Source: Oscillospiraceae bacterium (GTDB lineage Bacteria; Bacillota_A; Clostridia; Oscillospirales; Oscillospiraceae). From it: DNA of 10,356 nt. The stretch spans positions 1 to 10,356 of the forward strand of contig SVLA01000069.1 of the NCBI GenBank assembly GCA_015068175.1, written 5' to 3'. Position 1 is the stretch's first letter; every line of letters starts with the position of its first letter. A program made the position numbers and the translations under genes. Below the pieces are notes generated by a model. The model saw nothing but the letters and a program-made list of their open reading frames with translations, made no database searches and was not told the DNA's origin. Positions 1 through 6,684 of the stretch are shown piece by piece.

Positions 1-669
1 AAGAGTTTCGAATGCGCTCTTGCGGAGAACACGGTCGGTGCTTTCCACCAGAGGAATGTAAGAGCCCTGGGTCAGCTGGTGAGCATTGCCTTCACTGTCA
101 ATGGCATCGGGGAACTTAAGGTCAGCATTGGTAAATGCGCCGTAGATGGTATCGGGCGCCTGGGACATCTCACCGGCGGCAGCCAGCAGCTTCTCCTCAG
201 CCGGAGACAGAATGTGCGCCTTGCGGCGGCGCATATTGGTCAGCATCCGACGGTAGCGCTCCAGCCGGGGTTCCTCGGTGTAGAAGCGATCCAGTTCCTC
301 GTCGGAAATGGCCATGATCTCCGGAGTGTCAAAACTGGTGGCCGCGGAGTAGCCCACCATGACGGAGGAGAACTTGCCCACCATGCCCTGATACTTGGGA
401 TTGCGGGTATCCACATCCGCCTTGCGCATGCAGTAGTTGGCCAGGCGGCTGATTTTCACACCGCTCATTTCCTCTGCATAGAGATATTCGTACAGTTCCG
501 TGCCGCTGAGACCCAGCTTACCGGCAAAGCTCGCCGCATGTTCCTGGTCCCGGGCGATGGTGGCCAGTTCGGCCTCCCAGGCTTCATCCGTCGGATACAG
601 ATCCTCCGTGGCCCAGGTGTGTTCGACGGGGATCTCCTCCCGCTGCCAGATCTTTTTTGTTTCAGACAT
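1..669 (-). CDS. pepF: Oligoendopeptidase F (M3B metallopeptidase), N-terminal part
   Basis: PepF is a cytoplasmic zinc endopeptidase that cuts short oligopeptides. Translating the minus strand from ATG 669-667 gives an open frame of 223 residues to the window edge. It begins MSETKKIWQREEIPVEHTW and continues with the ATEDLYPTDEAWEAEL stretch, the usual N-terminal signature of the family, then the helical lobe (EEMSGVKISRLANYCMRKAD, YRRMLTNMRRRKAHILS). A GGAGGG ribosome binding site at 681-676 lies 6 bases upstream. Family members are about 600 residues long, so the catalytic HEXXH motif must lie beyond the left edge and was not seen. It follows the CHR transporter pair at 59 bp and has its own promoter candidate. 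The family assignment is secure; whether the enzyme is intact cannot be judged here. Confidence 0.9.
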   Translation of the reverse strand, partial: MSETKKIWQREEIPVEHTWATEDLYPTDEAWEAELATIARDQEHAASFAGKLGLSGTELYEYLYAEEMSGVKISRLANYCMRKADVDTRNPKYQGMVGKFSSVMVGYSAATSFDTPEIMAISDEELDRFYTEEPRLERYRRMLTNMRRRKAHILSPAEEKLLAAAGEMSQAPDTIYGAFTNADLKFPDAIDSEGNAHQLTQGSYIPLVESTDRVLRKSAFETL

Positions 670-699
670 AACGATCCCTCCAAATAAAAGTATAATCAA

Positions 700-728
700 A
701 CTATATCAAATAAAAACACAAAATGCAA
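700..728 (-). promoter_or_regulatory. Candidate sigma-A promoter of pepF
   Basis: On the minus strand TTGCAT (728-723) and TATAGT (705-700) are separated by exactly 17 bp of AT-rich sequence. Transcription would start near 693, about 24 bases before the pepF ATG. The -35 box directly abuts the stop codon of the upstream transporter gene. Read-through from that gene is also possible because no terminator is visible between them. Confidence 0.5.
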
Positions 729-1322
729 TCATCCCATGGTGAAAAGGATGCCGGCCAGGGCAGAAAACCCGATAAAAACAATGGGATGCCACTTTTTTGT
801 CTTTTTGACCACATTGGTCAATAGCCACAAAACCACCGCCAAAATGATACCCTTCCAGTTCAGTCCGAAAACATGGGTCTCCACGCCGCTCACGGACACC
901 ATATTGGACATGATCACGCTGATTCCCGCCGCCGCGATCAAACCCGTAGATGCCGGCCGCAGACCGTAGAACGCGCTCTCCACATAACGGTTATTTCGGA
1001 AGGACTTCAGGATCGCCGCCACGATCAGGATCACGATGACGGAAGGCGTCACCAGGCCGACGGTGGCGATCACCGCCCCCAGGATCGCCGTCAGGACGCC
1101 CTGATCCTGCATACCGGTAACGAAACCTACATAAGTAGCCATGTTCACGCCGATGGGACCGGGGGTGGACTCACCCACGGCGATCATATTTGCAAGATCC
1201 GTGTGGGTAAACCAGCCGGTCTTGTCGGAAATATCGTAAAGAAACGGGATAGTAGCCATACCGCCGCCAACAGCGAAGAGTCCGGCCTTGAAAAATTCCC
1301 AGAAAAGCTGCAGATACATCAT
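729..1322 (-). CDS. CHR-family (chromate-type) transporter, second half-size subunit
   Basis: This 197-residue, very hydrophobic protein is one half of a two-gene CHR transporter; such pairs export or exchange chromate or related anions as a complex of two antiparallel halves. Visible marks are FFKAGLFAVGGGMATIPFL near residues 10-28 and ESTPGPIGVNMATYVG around 51-66, both typical of the family, followed by several membrane helices. It is the C-half type, with PGP in the motif. The first ATG (1322-1320) overlaps the stop of the partner gene as ATGA and has GGGAGGG 8 bases upstream, so the two are translationally coupled. The true substrate is not shown by sequence, and many CHR proteins in anaerobes have never been tested on chromate. 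Confidence 0.88.
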   Translation of the reverse strand: MMYLQLFWEFFKAGLFAVGGGMATIPFLYDISDKTGWFTHTDLANMIAVGESTPGPIGVNMATYVGFVTGMQDQGVLTAILGAVIATVGLVTPSVIVILIVAAILKSFRNNRYVESAFYGLRPASTGLIAAAGISVIMSNMVSVSGVETHVFGLNWKGIILAVVLWLLTNVVKKTKKWHPIVFIGFSALAGILFTMG

Positions 1323-1861
1323 GCCTTCTTCCCTCCCATAACCTTCACCAGGATGCCGATGACCGCCGCCAGGATCACAAAGATCACGGGACTCAGCTCC
1401 AGCAGTACGCTGCCCAGCGTCACCAGCAGGAAGATCCCCAGAGTGATCTTATCCACGACCGCTTTCTTATACAGCTTTCCCACCGCATTGGTGATCAGCA
1501 CGCAGACACAGACGCGGATGCCGCCAAAGGCATTCTGCACCCAGGTCAAATGAGAAAACGCCTCGATCACACCGGCCAGCAGGCTGATGATCACCAGGGA
1601 CGGAAATACAACACCCAATGTGGCAAAAACAGCGCCCCAAAAGCCTCTGTTCTTCTGACCGATGAAGGTAGCGGTATTCACGGCGATCACGCCGGGGGTG
1701 CATTGACCGATGGCATAGTAATCCATCAGTTCCTCTTCCGTGGCCCAGCCTTTGTTTTCCACCACTTCCCGCTGCAAAATGGGTAGCATGGCATAACCGC
1801 CGCCAAAGGTCATGACACCCACCTTGGCAAAGGTCAAAAACATCTCAAATAACCGTTTCAA
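1319..1861 (-). CDS. CHR-family (chromate-type) transporter, first half-size subunit
   Basis: This is the partner of the neighbouring half-size CHR protein. The start chosen is TTG 1861-1859, giving MKRLFEMFLTFAKVGVMTFGGG in the usual family register (180 residues). GGAGGTG at 1874-1868 lies 6 bases upstream. A TTG at 1876 is also in frame but overlaps that binding site. Visible motifs are TFGGGYAMLPILQREVV near residues 13-29 and IGQCTPGVIAVNTATFIG around 46-63, then membrane helices to a basic C-terminus (KVMGGKKA). The gene begins directly behind the tRNA-Thr terminator with no room for a promoter of its own, so it probably depends on read-through from the tRNA promoter. The family is clear; the substrate is inferred only from the family name. 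Confidence 0.88.
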   Translation of the reverse strand: MKRLFEMFLTFAKVGVMTFGGGYAMLPILQREVVENKGWATEEELMDYYAIGQCTPGVIAVNTATFIGQKNRGFWGAVFATLGVVFPSLVIISLLAGVIEAFSHLTWVQNAFGGIRVCVCVLITNAVGKLYKKAVVDKITLGIFLLVTLGSVLLELSPVIFVILAAVIGILVKVMGGKKA

Positions 1862-1874
1862 AACGTACACCTCC

Positions 1875-1910
1875 AAAAACTAAAAAGCCACCGGCTCTCG
1901 CCGGTGGCTT
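1875..1910 (-). terminator. Intrinsic terminator of tRNA-Thr
   Basis: On the minus strand an 11-bp perfect stem (AAGCCACCGGC at 1910-1900 pairing with GCCGGTGGCTT at 1895-1885) closes a GAGA tetraloop. It is followed by T-runs at 1886-1882 and 1879-1875, split by AG. It begins two bases after the tRNA CCA end. Its T-tract touches the GGAGGTG of the CHR gene, which makes the terminator the leader of that mRNA. Confidence 0.9.
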
Positions 1911-1912
1911 CC

Positions 1913-1988
1913 TGGAGCTAGTGACCTGACTCGAACAGGCGACCTTCTCATTACGAGTGAGATGCACTACCGACTGTGCTACACTAGC
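1913..1988 (-). tRNA. tRNA-Thr, anticodon CGT (reads ACG)
   Basis: The 76 bases fold as a full cloverleaf including encoded CCA. The acceptor GCTAGTG/CACTAGC has seven perfect pairs, the D stem is GCAC/GTGC, and the anticodon stem TCTCA/TGAGA has loop CTCGTAA (T33, anticodon CGT). The variable loop is AGGTC and the T stem GCCTG/CAGGT has loop TTCGAGT. The discriminator base is T. It has its own consensus promoter just upstream and a strong terminator just downstream. Confidence 0.95.
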
Positions 1989-1998
1989 AAGCCTGAGT

Positions 1999-2027
1999 AT
2001 TATAGCTCCTATCCGCAGGATTGTCAA
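1999..2027 (-). promoter_or_regulatory. Consensus sigma-A promoter of tRNA-Thr
   Basis: On the minus strand a perfect TTGACA (2027-2022) and a perfect TATAAT (2004-1999) are separated by 17 bp. The -10 box ends 10 bases before the first tRNA nucleotide, which fits a short 5' leader. This is the strongest promoter visible in the window and, by position, probably also feeds the CHR transporter genes through incomplete termination. Confidence 0.92.
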
Positions 2028-2050
2028 CCCCAAATGTTCAAATGACGGGC

Positions 2051-2075
2051 TGCAGGGCGCATAAAACGCCCTGCA
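2051..2075 (-). terminator. Stem-loop after the uracil-DNA glycosylase gene
   Basis: A 9-bp perfect stem (TGCAGGGCG / CGCCCTGCA) with a 7-base loop starts right after the TAA stop at 2078-2076. The bases that follow on the minus strand (GCCCGTCATTTG) are not a T-run. It may be a weak or factor-assisted terminator, or an mRNA 3' end stabiliser. Confidence 0.4.
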
Positions 2076-2642
2076 TTATACGGCTGCATTCACTTCCCGG
2101 AGCTTTTCCCGGATCGACAGCAGATCCTCAAAGGTCTCAGGGCGCTTGGACACATCCCGAAGCAATGCGGAAGGATGGTAGATCGCCGTCATCCATACCC
2201 CGTTCTTCTCCACCCATTGGCCGTGCTGTTTGGTGATGCGGAATTCCGGATCCATCAGCCGTTTGGCGGCGATCCGCCCCAGACAAACAATGATCTTCGG
2301 CCGGATCAGCGCCACCTGGTTGCGCAGAAAATCGATGCAGGCATCCTGCTCCGTTTCCAGGGGATCCCGGTTCATGGGCGGCCGGCATTTGACAATATTG
2401 CCAATGTAGCAGTTCTTCGCTCTGTCCAGATCAATGATATACAGCATCTCATCCAGAAGTTTGCCGGCCGCACCCACGAAGGGTTCACCCTGCAGATCCT
2501 CCTGCTCCCCGGGTCCTTCTCCTACAAACATGATGTCCGCCTGACGGTTTCCTACACCGAAAACCACATTATGTCTCGTTTCGCACAGACCGCACCGGGT
2601 GCAATCTCTGCAATTTTGCTCCAGTTCATCCCACCCGCGCAT
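2076..2642 (-). CDS. Uracil-DNA glycosylase, family 4 (iron-sulfur)
   Basis: Family 4 enzymes remove uracil from DNA to start base excision repair, leaving an abasic site. The 188-residue protein has motif A GEGPGEQEDLQGEPFVGAAG at residues 41-60 and motif B HPSALLR at 156-162. Four cysteines fit the [4Fe-4S] ligands of the family (C14 and C17 in the CTRC segment, C86 in KCRPP, C102); C11 and C20 are extra. The ATG at 2642 has GGAGGA at 2654-2649, 6 bases upstream. The gene overlaps the end of dacF by 17 bp, so translation is probably coupled. Length and motifs are normal for the family, and no defect is seen. Confidence 0.93.
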   Translation of the reverse strand: MRGWDELEQNCRDCTRCGLCETRHNVVFGVGNRQADIMFVGEGPGEQEDLQGEPFVGAAGKLLDEMLYIIDLDRAKNCYIGNIVKCRPPMNRDPLETEQDACIDFLRNQVALIRPKIIVCLGRIAAKRLMDPEFRITKQHGQWVEKNGVWMTAIYHPSALLRDVSKRPETFEDLLSIREKLREVNAAV

Positions 2643-4035
2643 TTCTGTTCCTCCGTCTGTTCTTTCTTCTTCTGCGGATCTTCGCCTTGATCACGGCCGT
2701 TTGGATCACCCGGAACAGCACAAATCCCGCAGCGCCCAGCAGCGCCATACCCAAAATACCACCCAGGATCATCAGGATCAACCGTCCGACAGCCTGTTCC
2801 TCCTGCTCCTCAGTCCGGTCCGGGATCACATTCTGCACATAGGGCGCTACGCTGTGCATGGCCACCAGGTCCGTCTGGCCGATGCAGATACCGTTGTACC
2901 ACACGGAGATATCCGTGATCCGCTGTCCTGCGGGGATCGGCGCTTTCAGGCCGGAAATGGCCCCCTCGTAGCGCCAGGACAGTTCATCCGCCGTCGTCTC
3001 TTTCGGCAGGACCACCTTCAGGGTATCGGCCGGCGTCACCGCCACATCGCTTCCTTCGCTGACAGCATAGCGGTCAATGACCTGCCCGGTGTAAAACAGC
3101 TGCTTGCACTCGTAACTGGCTTGGGCATGATCCAGCAAGACCTTCATTTCCTCAAAACTGCCAAAGTGCAGAACTTCATAACCATCCTCAGAATATACCG
3201 CCTCAGCGCCCATAACGATGGCCACCAGTTCCATATTGCCCACATTGGCCGTCACGACCAGACACCGGCCCGCCTGGTCCGTGGCGCCGGTTTTGCCGCC
3301 GGTGACCCGCTCATCCAGGTATTTCCGGTTGTTCATCATGTAGTTGGTGGTGGTAGCCTTCCGTTCCTCGCTCAGTTCCGTTGCGGGCACGACATAGCTC
3401 TCCGTTTCAAACATCTTGCGGAACTGCTCATTCTGCAGGCCGTATTCCACCATCTTCAGCACATCCCGGGCAGTGGTATAGGTCTGCTCGTGATGAAGTC
3501 CGTGGGCATTGGAAAAATGGGTCCCGGTACAGCCGATCTCCAGGGCCTTCTGGTTCATCATCTGTACAAATTCTTCCTGAGAGCCGCCAATATGCTCCGC
3601 GATCACCGCCGATGCGTCGTTGGCAGAGGCCACCATGTTCAGATACAGCAGATCCTCCAGCCGAAGCTGTTCCCCCCGCACCAGATGAGCGCTGACGGAA
3701 CCGATGGCCACCGCATCCAGCGCCGACCTGGTCACCGTCACAATATCATCCATGTTCCCGTTTTCCAGGGCAACGATGGTGGTCATGATCTTCACCATAC
3801 TGGCCGGATAGATCTGCCGGTCCAGGTTATACCCGTAGATCAACGTCCCCGTATTCCGTTCATAAAGGACCACCGCCTTGGAGGTCTCCAGCAGCTTTTC
3901 CGTACCATCCAGGGGAATGGCCGCATCCACGCTGTAACACCCCTGGCTCTGGGACATGACCGCCGAAGCGGGCATCGCCGATGTAAAAAGCAGCGCAAGG
4001 CACAGCGCCGCAGTAAAAAATCGGATAAATCTCAT
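2626..4035 (-). CDS. dacF: D-alanyl-D-alanine carboxypeptidase, DacF type (low-molecular-weight PBP)
   Basis: It trims the terminal D-Ala from peptidoglycan pentapeptides outside the cell membrane. The 469-residue protein has a signal peptide (residues 1-25, ending PASA) and the serine transpeptidase-fold triad: SMVK at 79-82 (S79 nucleophile), SAN at 137-139 and KTG at 248-250. A beta-rich C-terminal domain follows at about 300-400. Near the end, residues 419-441 form a clear hydrophobic helix, followed by a very basic tail (IRRRRKNRRRN near 453-463). So it is held by a true membrane segment with a cytoplasmic tail, rather than by an amphipathic helix as in several PBP5-like enzymes. ATG 4035 has a GAGGGAG ribosome site just upstream. 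It is the first gene of a two-gene unit with the glycosylase. Confidence 0.92.
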   Translation of the reverse strand: MRFIRFFTAALCLALLFTSAMPASAVMSQSQGCYSVDAAIPLDGTEKLLETSKAVVLYERNTGTLIYGYNLDRQIYPASMVKIMTTIVALENGNMDDIVTVTRSALDAVAIGSVSAHLVRGEQLRLEDLLYLNMVASANDASAVIAEHIGGSQEEFVQMMNQKALEIGCTGTHFSNAHGLHHEQTYTTARDVLKMVEYGLQNEQFRKMFETESYVVPATELSEERKATTTNYMMNNRKYLDERVTGGKTGATDQAGRCLVVTANVGNMELVAIVMGAEAVYSEDGYEVLHFGSFEEMKVLLDHAQASYECKQLFYTGQVIDRYAVSEGSDVAVTPADTLKVVLPKETTADELSWRYEGAISGLKAPIPAGQRITDISVWYNGICIGQTDLVAMHSVAPYVQNVIPDRTEEQEEQAVGRLILMILGGILGMALLGAAGFVLFRVIQTAVIKAKIRRRRKNRRRNRNARVG

Positions 4036-4058
4036 TTTTCTCCCTCATTATTCAAAAA

Positions 4059-4072
4059 CCGGACTTGTCCGG
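4059..4072. repeat. 14-bp perfect inverted repeat in the divergent promoter region
   Basis: CCGGACTTGTCCGG reads as two 6-base arms around TT. It covers the -35 box (4065-4070) of the plus-strand promoter and lies inside the dacF leader. On the minus strand it is followed by TTTTT (4058-4054), so it could act as an operator for the plus promoter or as a small attenuator hairpin in the dacF leader. Confidence 0.5.
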
Positions 4073-4093
4073 CGGACGGATTTCGTGTATAAT
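4065..4093 (+). promoter_or_regulatory. Candidate sigma-A promoter of the ComEA-like/two-component/ExoIII operon
   Basis: TTGTCC (4065-4070) and a perfect TATAAT (4088-4093) are 17 bp apart. The start would be near 4100, about 50 bases before the ATG at 4152. No other promoter or terminator was seen up to the end of the last gene of this operon, so all five genes may depend on it. Confidence 0.65.
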
Positions 4094-4104
4094 ATGTTGA
4101 AACC

Positions 4105-4133
4105 ATTATATCAGTTTTTTTCCCGCTCGTCAA
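4105..4133 (-). promoter_or_regulatory. Candidate sigma-A promoter of dacF
   Basis: On the minus strand TTGACG (4133-4128) and a perfect TATAAT (4110-4105) are 17 bp apart. The start would be near 4098, giving a leader of about 60 bases before the dacF ATG. It faces the plus-strand promoter at 4065-4093. Confidence 0.7.
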
Positions 4134-4151
4134 TCAAAGAGGAGGCTTCCC

Positions 4152-4538
4152 ATGAAAAATCGTGGCATATTGATCTTTGCGATGGTGACCGGGATGTTCG
4201 CCTGCGGCCTTATGGGCTTTTTTGTCGGCCGAAATATGAACCACACCGACATCACCATGTCCGGATATACGGAACCCACCAGGCCCAGTATCCCCCGGCC
4301 CACGGACCCGTCCGCTGTCCAAACCGATCCCACCGAACCCCTGATGGTCAATATCAATACGGCTTCCCTTGAAGAGCTGGACAAATTGCCGGGCATCGGC
4401 CCCACCCTGGCCCAGCGGATCATTGACTACCGGGAAGCCCACGGCCCCTTCGCCACCGTTTCGGAACTGACTCTGGTGGAAGGCATTGGTCTTTCCACCT
4501 TGCAGGAAATGCTCGATTACATTACCGTAGGAGGATGA
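4152..4538 (+). CDS. ComEA-like membrane-anchored helix-hairpin-helix DNA-binding protein
   Basis: ComEA-type proteins bind double-stranded DNA at the cell surface during uptake. The 128-residue product has an N-terminal membrane helix (about 6-26) and a Pro/Thr-rich spacer (40-64). A tandem helix-hairpin-helix domain follows, starting VNINTAS at 66-72, with hairpins [12 protein letters not shown] (79-90) and [12 protein letters not shown] (109-120). It is shorter than Bacillus ComEA and lacks room for the SLBB domain. AGAGGAGG at 4138-4145 lies 6 bases before the ATG. It heads the operon, 3 bases ahead of the response regulator; no comEC or other competence gene is in view. A role in DNA uptake is therefore inference; general surface DNA binding is safer. 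Confidence 0.85.
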   Translation: MKNRGILIFAMVTGMFACGLMGFFVGRNMNHTDITMSGYTEPTRPSIPRPTDPSAVQTDPTEPLMVNINTASLEELDKLPGIGPTLAQRIIDYREAHGPFATVSELTLVEGIGLSTLQEMLDYITVGG

Positions 4539-4541
4539 ATT

Positions 4542-5222
4542 ATGAAGATCTTAGTTGTGGATGATGAGGAATTGCTGGTCAAAGGCATCCGTTTTAACCT
4601 GCAGAACGAAGGTTATGAAGTCATCACCGGCTCCACCGGCCTGGATGCTCTGCGCCTGACCCAAAATGAGTGTCCCGATCTGATCGTGCTGGACGTTATG
4701 ATGCCGGAAATGGACGGTCTGACGGCCTGCAGCAAGATCCGGGAATATTCCAGCATCCCCATTATCCTTTTGACCGCCAAAACCGATGATATGGACAAGC
4801 TCATAGGCTTCGATTGCGGCGCCGACGATTACCTGACCAAACCCTTCAACATTCTGGAGCTGAAGGCCCGGATCCGCGCCCTGCTGCGCCGCTCCGGCGC
4901 CCAGGAATCCGGTGCCCCCGGCAACCAGCTCACCATCGGCTCCATCACCCTGGACCTGAACAGCCGCAATGCTTATAAAAACGGTGTTCTTGCCGACCTG
5001 ACCGCCAAGGAATTCGACGTGATCGAATTCCTGATGCGTAATCCCAACCGGGTCTACTCCCGGGAAGCGCTGCTGGATACCATCTGGTCCTATGAATACC
5101 GCAGCGACATCCGCACCGTGGATGTCCACATCCGCCGCCTCCGGGAAAAACTGGAGGAAAACCCGGCCGAGCCGGTCTATATCATGACGAAATGGGGCGT
5201 TGGCTATTACTTCCGGAAGTAA
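4542..5222 (+). CDS. Response regulator, OmpR/PhoB family
   Basis: This transcription factor is probably phosphorylated by the kinase encoded next. The 226-residue protein has a receiver domain (1-117) with acidic pocket D7-D8, phospho-acceptor D51 (LDVMMPEMDG), T78 and K100 (TKPF). A winged-helix DNA-binding domain follows from about 128 to the end (LTAKEFDVIEFLMRN, TVDVHIRRLREKL, WGVGYYF). All key residues are present. Its GGAGG site lies in the last codons of the ComEA-like gene, and the kinase frame opens before its stop, so translation is coupled on both sides. Targets are unknown; the divergent promoter region just upstream of the operon is the obvious first candidate for autoregulation. 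Confidence 0.95.
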   Translation: MKILVVDDEELLVKGIRFNLQNEGYEVITGSTGLDALRLTQNECPDLIVLDVMMPEMDGLTACSKIREYSSIPIILLTAKTDDMDKLIGFDCGADDYLTKPFNILELKARIRALLRRSGAQESGAPGNQLTIGSITLDLNSRNAYKNGVLADLTAKEFDVIEFLMRNPNRVYSREALLDTIWSYEYRSDIRTVDVHIRRLREKLEENPAEPVYIMTKWGVGYYFRK

Positions 5223-6684
5223 AAAACGGACTGCCGGCCGCTATGGCAGTTCCCATCTGAATTTTACGGTGACCAATATCATCATCACCTTAGCCGCGAT
5301 GATCTTCCTGAATATCTACTCCACCGGCACCACCCACCAAATGGTCTACCAAAACAAGGAAAGTTCCCTTTTTTCAAAGGCCCAGATGACCGCTACGGAG
5401 ATCTCCACCCTGGAAGTCTTGAACCCCACCACAGCCGCCGGCGCTGTCGGCCGCATGGGCAGCCTCCAGATCTCCCGGATCATCGTCACAGACCATACGG
5501 CGCTGTCCGTCTACGACAGCGCCCCGGAATCCACCGTCGGCACATACGTCCTGCTGCCGGAGATTGCAGAAGCATTGGACAGTAAAACCAACGAATACGG
5601 CCAAAAATCCTTTTCCTGGGATTATAGCTACACCACCGGCACCATGTATTCCTGCGCCGCAGTACCCATCGTATCCTACGGCAAGGTCATCGGCGCCGTC
5701 TACATCACCGAATACGATACCGAGCAGGGTCAGTTGATCCGTTCGCTGCAGCAAAACGTGTTCAATATCACCCTGATCCTGGTAGCCGCCGTTATTTTGT
5801 TCTCCTTCCTGTTCTCAACGCTCTATTCCGCCAGGATCCGCCGGTTCCTCACCTCCATGCGCTTTATACGCGAGGGTAATTATTCCTACAAAGTCTCCGT
5901 GGGTGGCTGGGATGAGCTGACCTACCTGGGCCACGAATTCAACGACCTGACCGACCGGCTCAACACCTCCGAAAACAAGCGGCGCCAGTTCGTATCTGAT
6001 GCCTCCCACGAGCTGAAGACCCCCCTGGCCTCCATCAAATTGCTCTCCGACTCCATTTTGCAGAACGACATGGATCTGCGGACCATCCGGGAGTTTGTCC
6101 AGGACATCGGCAACGAAGCAGACCGTTTGACCCGCATGAGCGAGAAGCTGCTGAGTCTGACCCGTATCGAAAGCCAGGTGGACGGCACCTGCGAGATCGT
6201 GATGCTCGCCCCCACCATCGCCCGGGCCGTCCGTATGCTCTCCGGCACCGCCCGTGAAAGCAGCATCACCATTGTCCAGGAGATCGAAGAGGACGTACCC
6301 ATCCTGATCCTGGAAGACGACCTTTACCAGATCGTATTCAATCTCCTGGAAAACGGCATCAAATACAACCAACCCAACGGCAAGCTGACCATCCGCGTCA
6401 GCCGCCAGGACGACAACGCCCGGCTGGAGATCTCCGATACCGGTGTGGGCATCCCGGCCGATGCACTGAGCCATATCTTTGAGCGCTTCTACCGGGTGGA
6501 CAAGGCCCGCTCCCGGAAAACCGGCGGCAGCGGCCTGGGCCTGTCTATTGTCCGTAACCTTGTGGAGCGAAATCAGGGCACCATCCGTGCAGAAAGCATC
6601 TACGGCAACGGCACCACCTTCATCGTCACCTTCCCCGCCTTTGATACCGATGAAGAGCCTGCGGAAGAGGAGGAAACGGAATGA
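5200..6684 (+). CDS. Membrane sensor histidine kinase (PhoR/ResE-like)
   Basis: This is the sensor partner of the preceding regulator. In 494 residues it shows a first membrane helix (about 22-40), an extracytoplasmic sensor of about 145 residues with a PAS/Cache-like end (AAVPIVSYGKVIGAVYI at 153-169), a second helix (about 188-208) and a HAMP-like linker (210-258). The H box is SHELKTP with H270, the N box NLLENGIKYN is at 381-390, G1 DTGVGIP is at 413-419, the F box is IFERFYRVD and G2 is GGSGLGLSI. All catalytic boxes are intact. The TTG at 5200 is the only standard start between the upstream in-frame stop and the first helix. It overlaps the regulator gene by 23 bp and has only a weak GGGG site close to it, so the start is uncertain. 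The signal is unknown. Confidence 0.93.
   Translation: MAITSGSKKRTAGRYGSSHLNFTVTNIIITLAAMIFLNIYSTGTTHQMVYQNKESSLFSKAQMTATEISTLEVLNPTTAAGAVGRMGSLQISRIIVTDHTALSVYDSAPESTVGTYVLLPEIAEALDSKTNEYGQKSFSWDYSYTTGTMYSCAAVPIVSYGKVIGAVYITEYDTEQGQLIRSLQQNVFNITLILVAAVILFSFLFSTLYSARIRRFLTSMRFIREGNYSYKVSVGGWDELTYLGHEFNDLTDRLNTSENKRRQFVSDASHELKTPLASIKLLSDSILQNDMDLRTIREFVQDIGNEADRLTRMSEKLLSLTRIESQVDGTCEIVMLAPTIARAVRMLSGTARESSITIVQEIEEDVPILILEDDLYQIVFNLLENGIKYNQPNGKLTIRVSRQDDNARLEISDTGVGIPADALSHIFERFYRVDKARSRKTGGSGLGLSIVRNLVERNQGTIRAESIYGNGTTFIVTFPAFDTDEEPAEEEETE

Noticed and set aside
79..687. Plus-strand open frame opposite pepF
   Set aside because: The opposite strand gives a clear PepF N-terminus with a ribosome binding site; this frame is a shadow.
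1913..1988. tRNA-Thr 3' end as an integration site for a mobile element
   Set aside because: No duplicated tRNA end, integrase or phage gene is visible; the neighbours are ordinary chromosomal genes.
3860..4048. Upstream ATG at 4048-4046 as start of a small leader ORF before dacF
   Set aside because: It has no ribosome binding site; the GAGGGAG just after it serves the dacF ATG at 4035.
2599..4092. Long plus-strand open frame (497 codons) opposite dacF
   Set aside because: It is the antisense of a gene with signal peptide, SxxK, SxN and KTG motifs. The His/Gln/Arg-rich translation has no domain features and comes from GC-rich third positions on the other strand.
5815..6474. Minus-strand open frame opposite the histidine kinase
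   Set aside because: The kinase H, N, G1, F and G2 boxes are on the plus strand; the minus translation is low-complexity Gly/Val/Asp.
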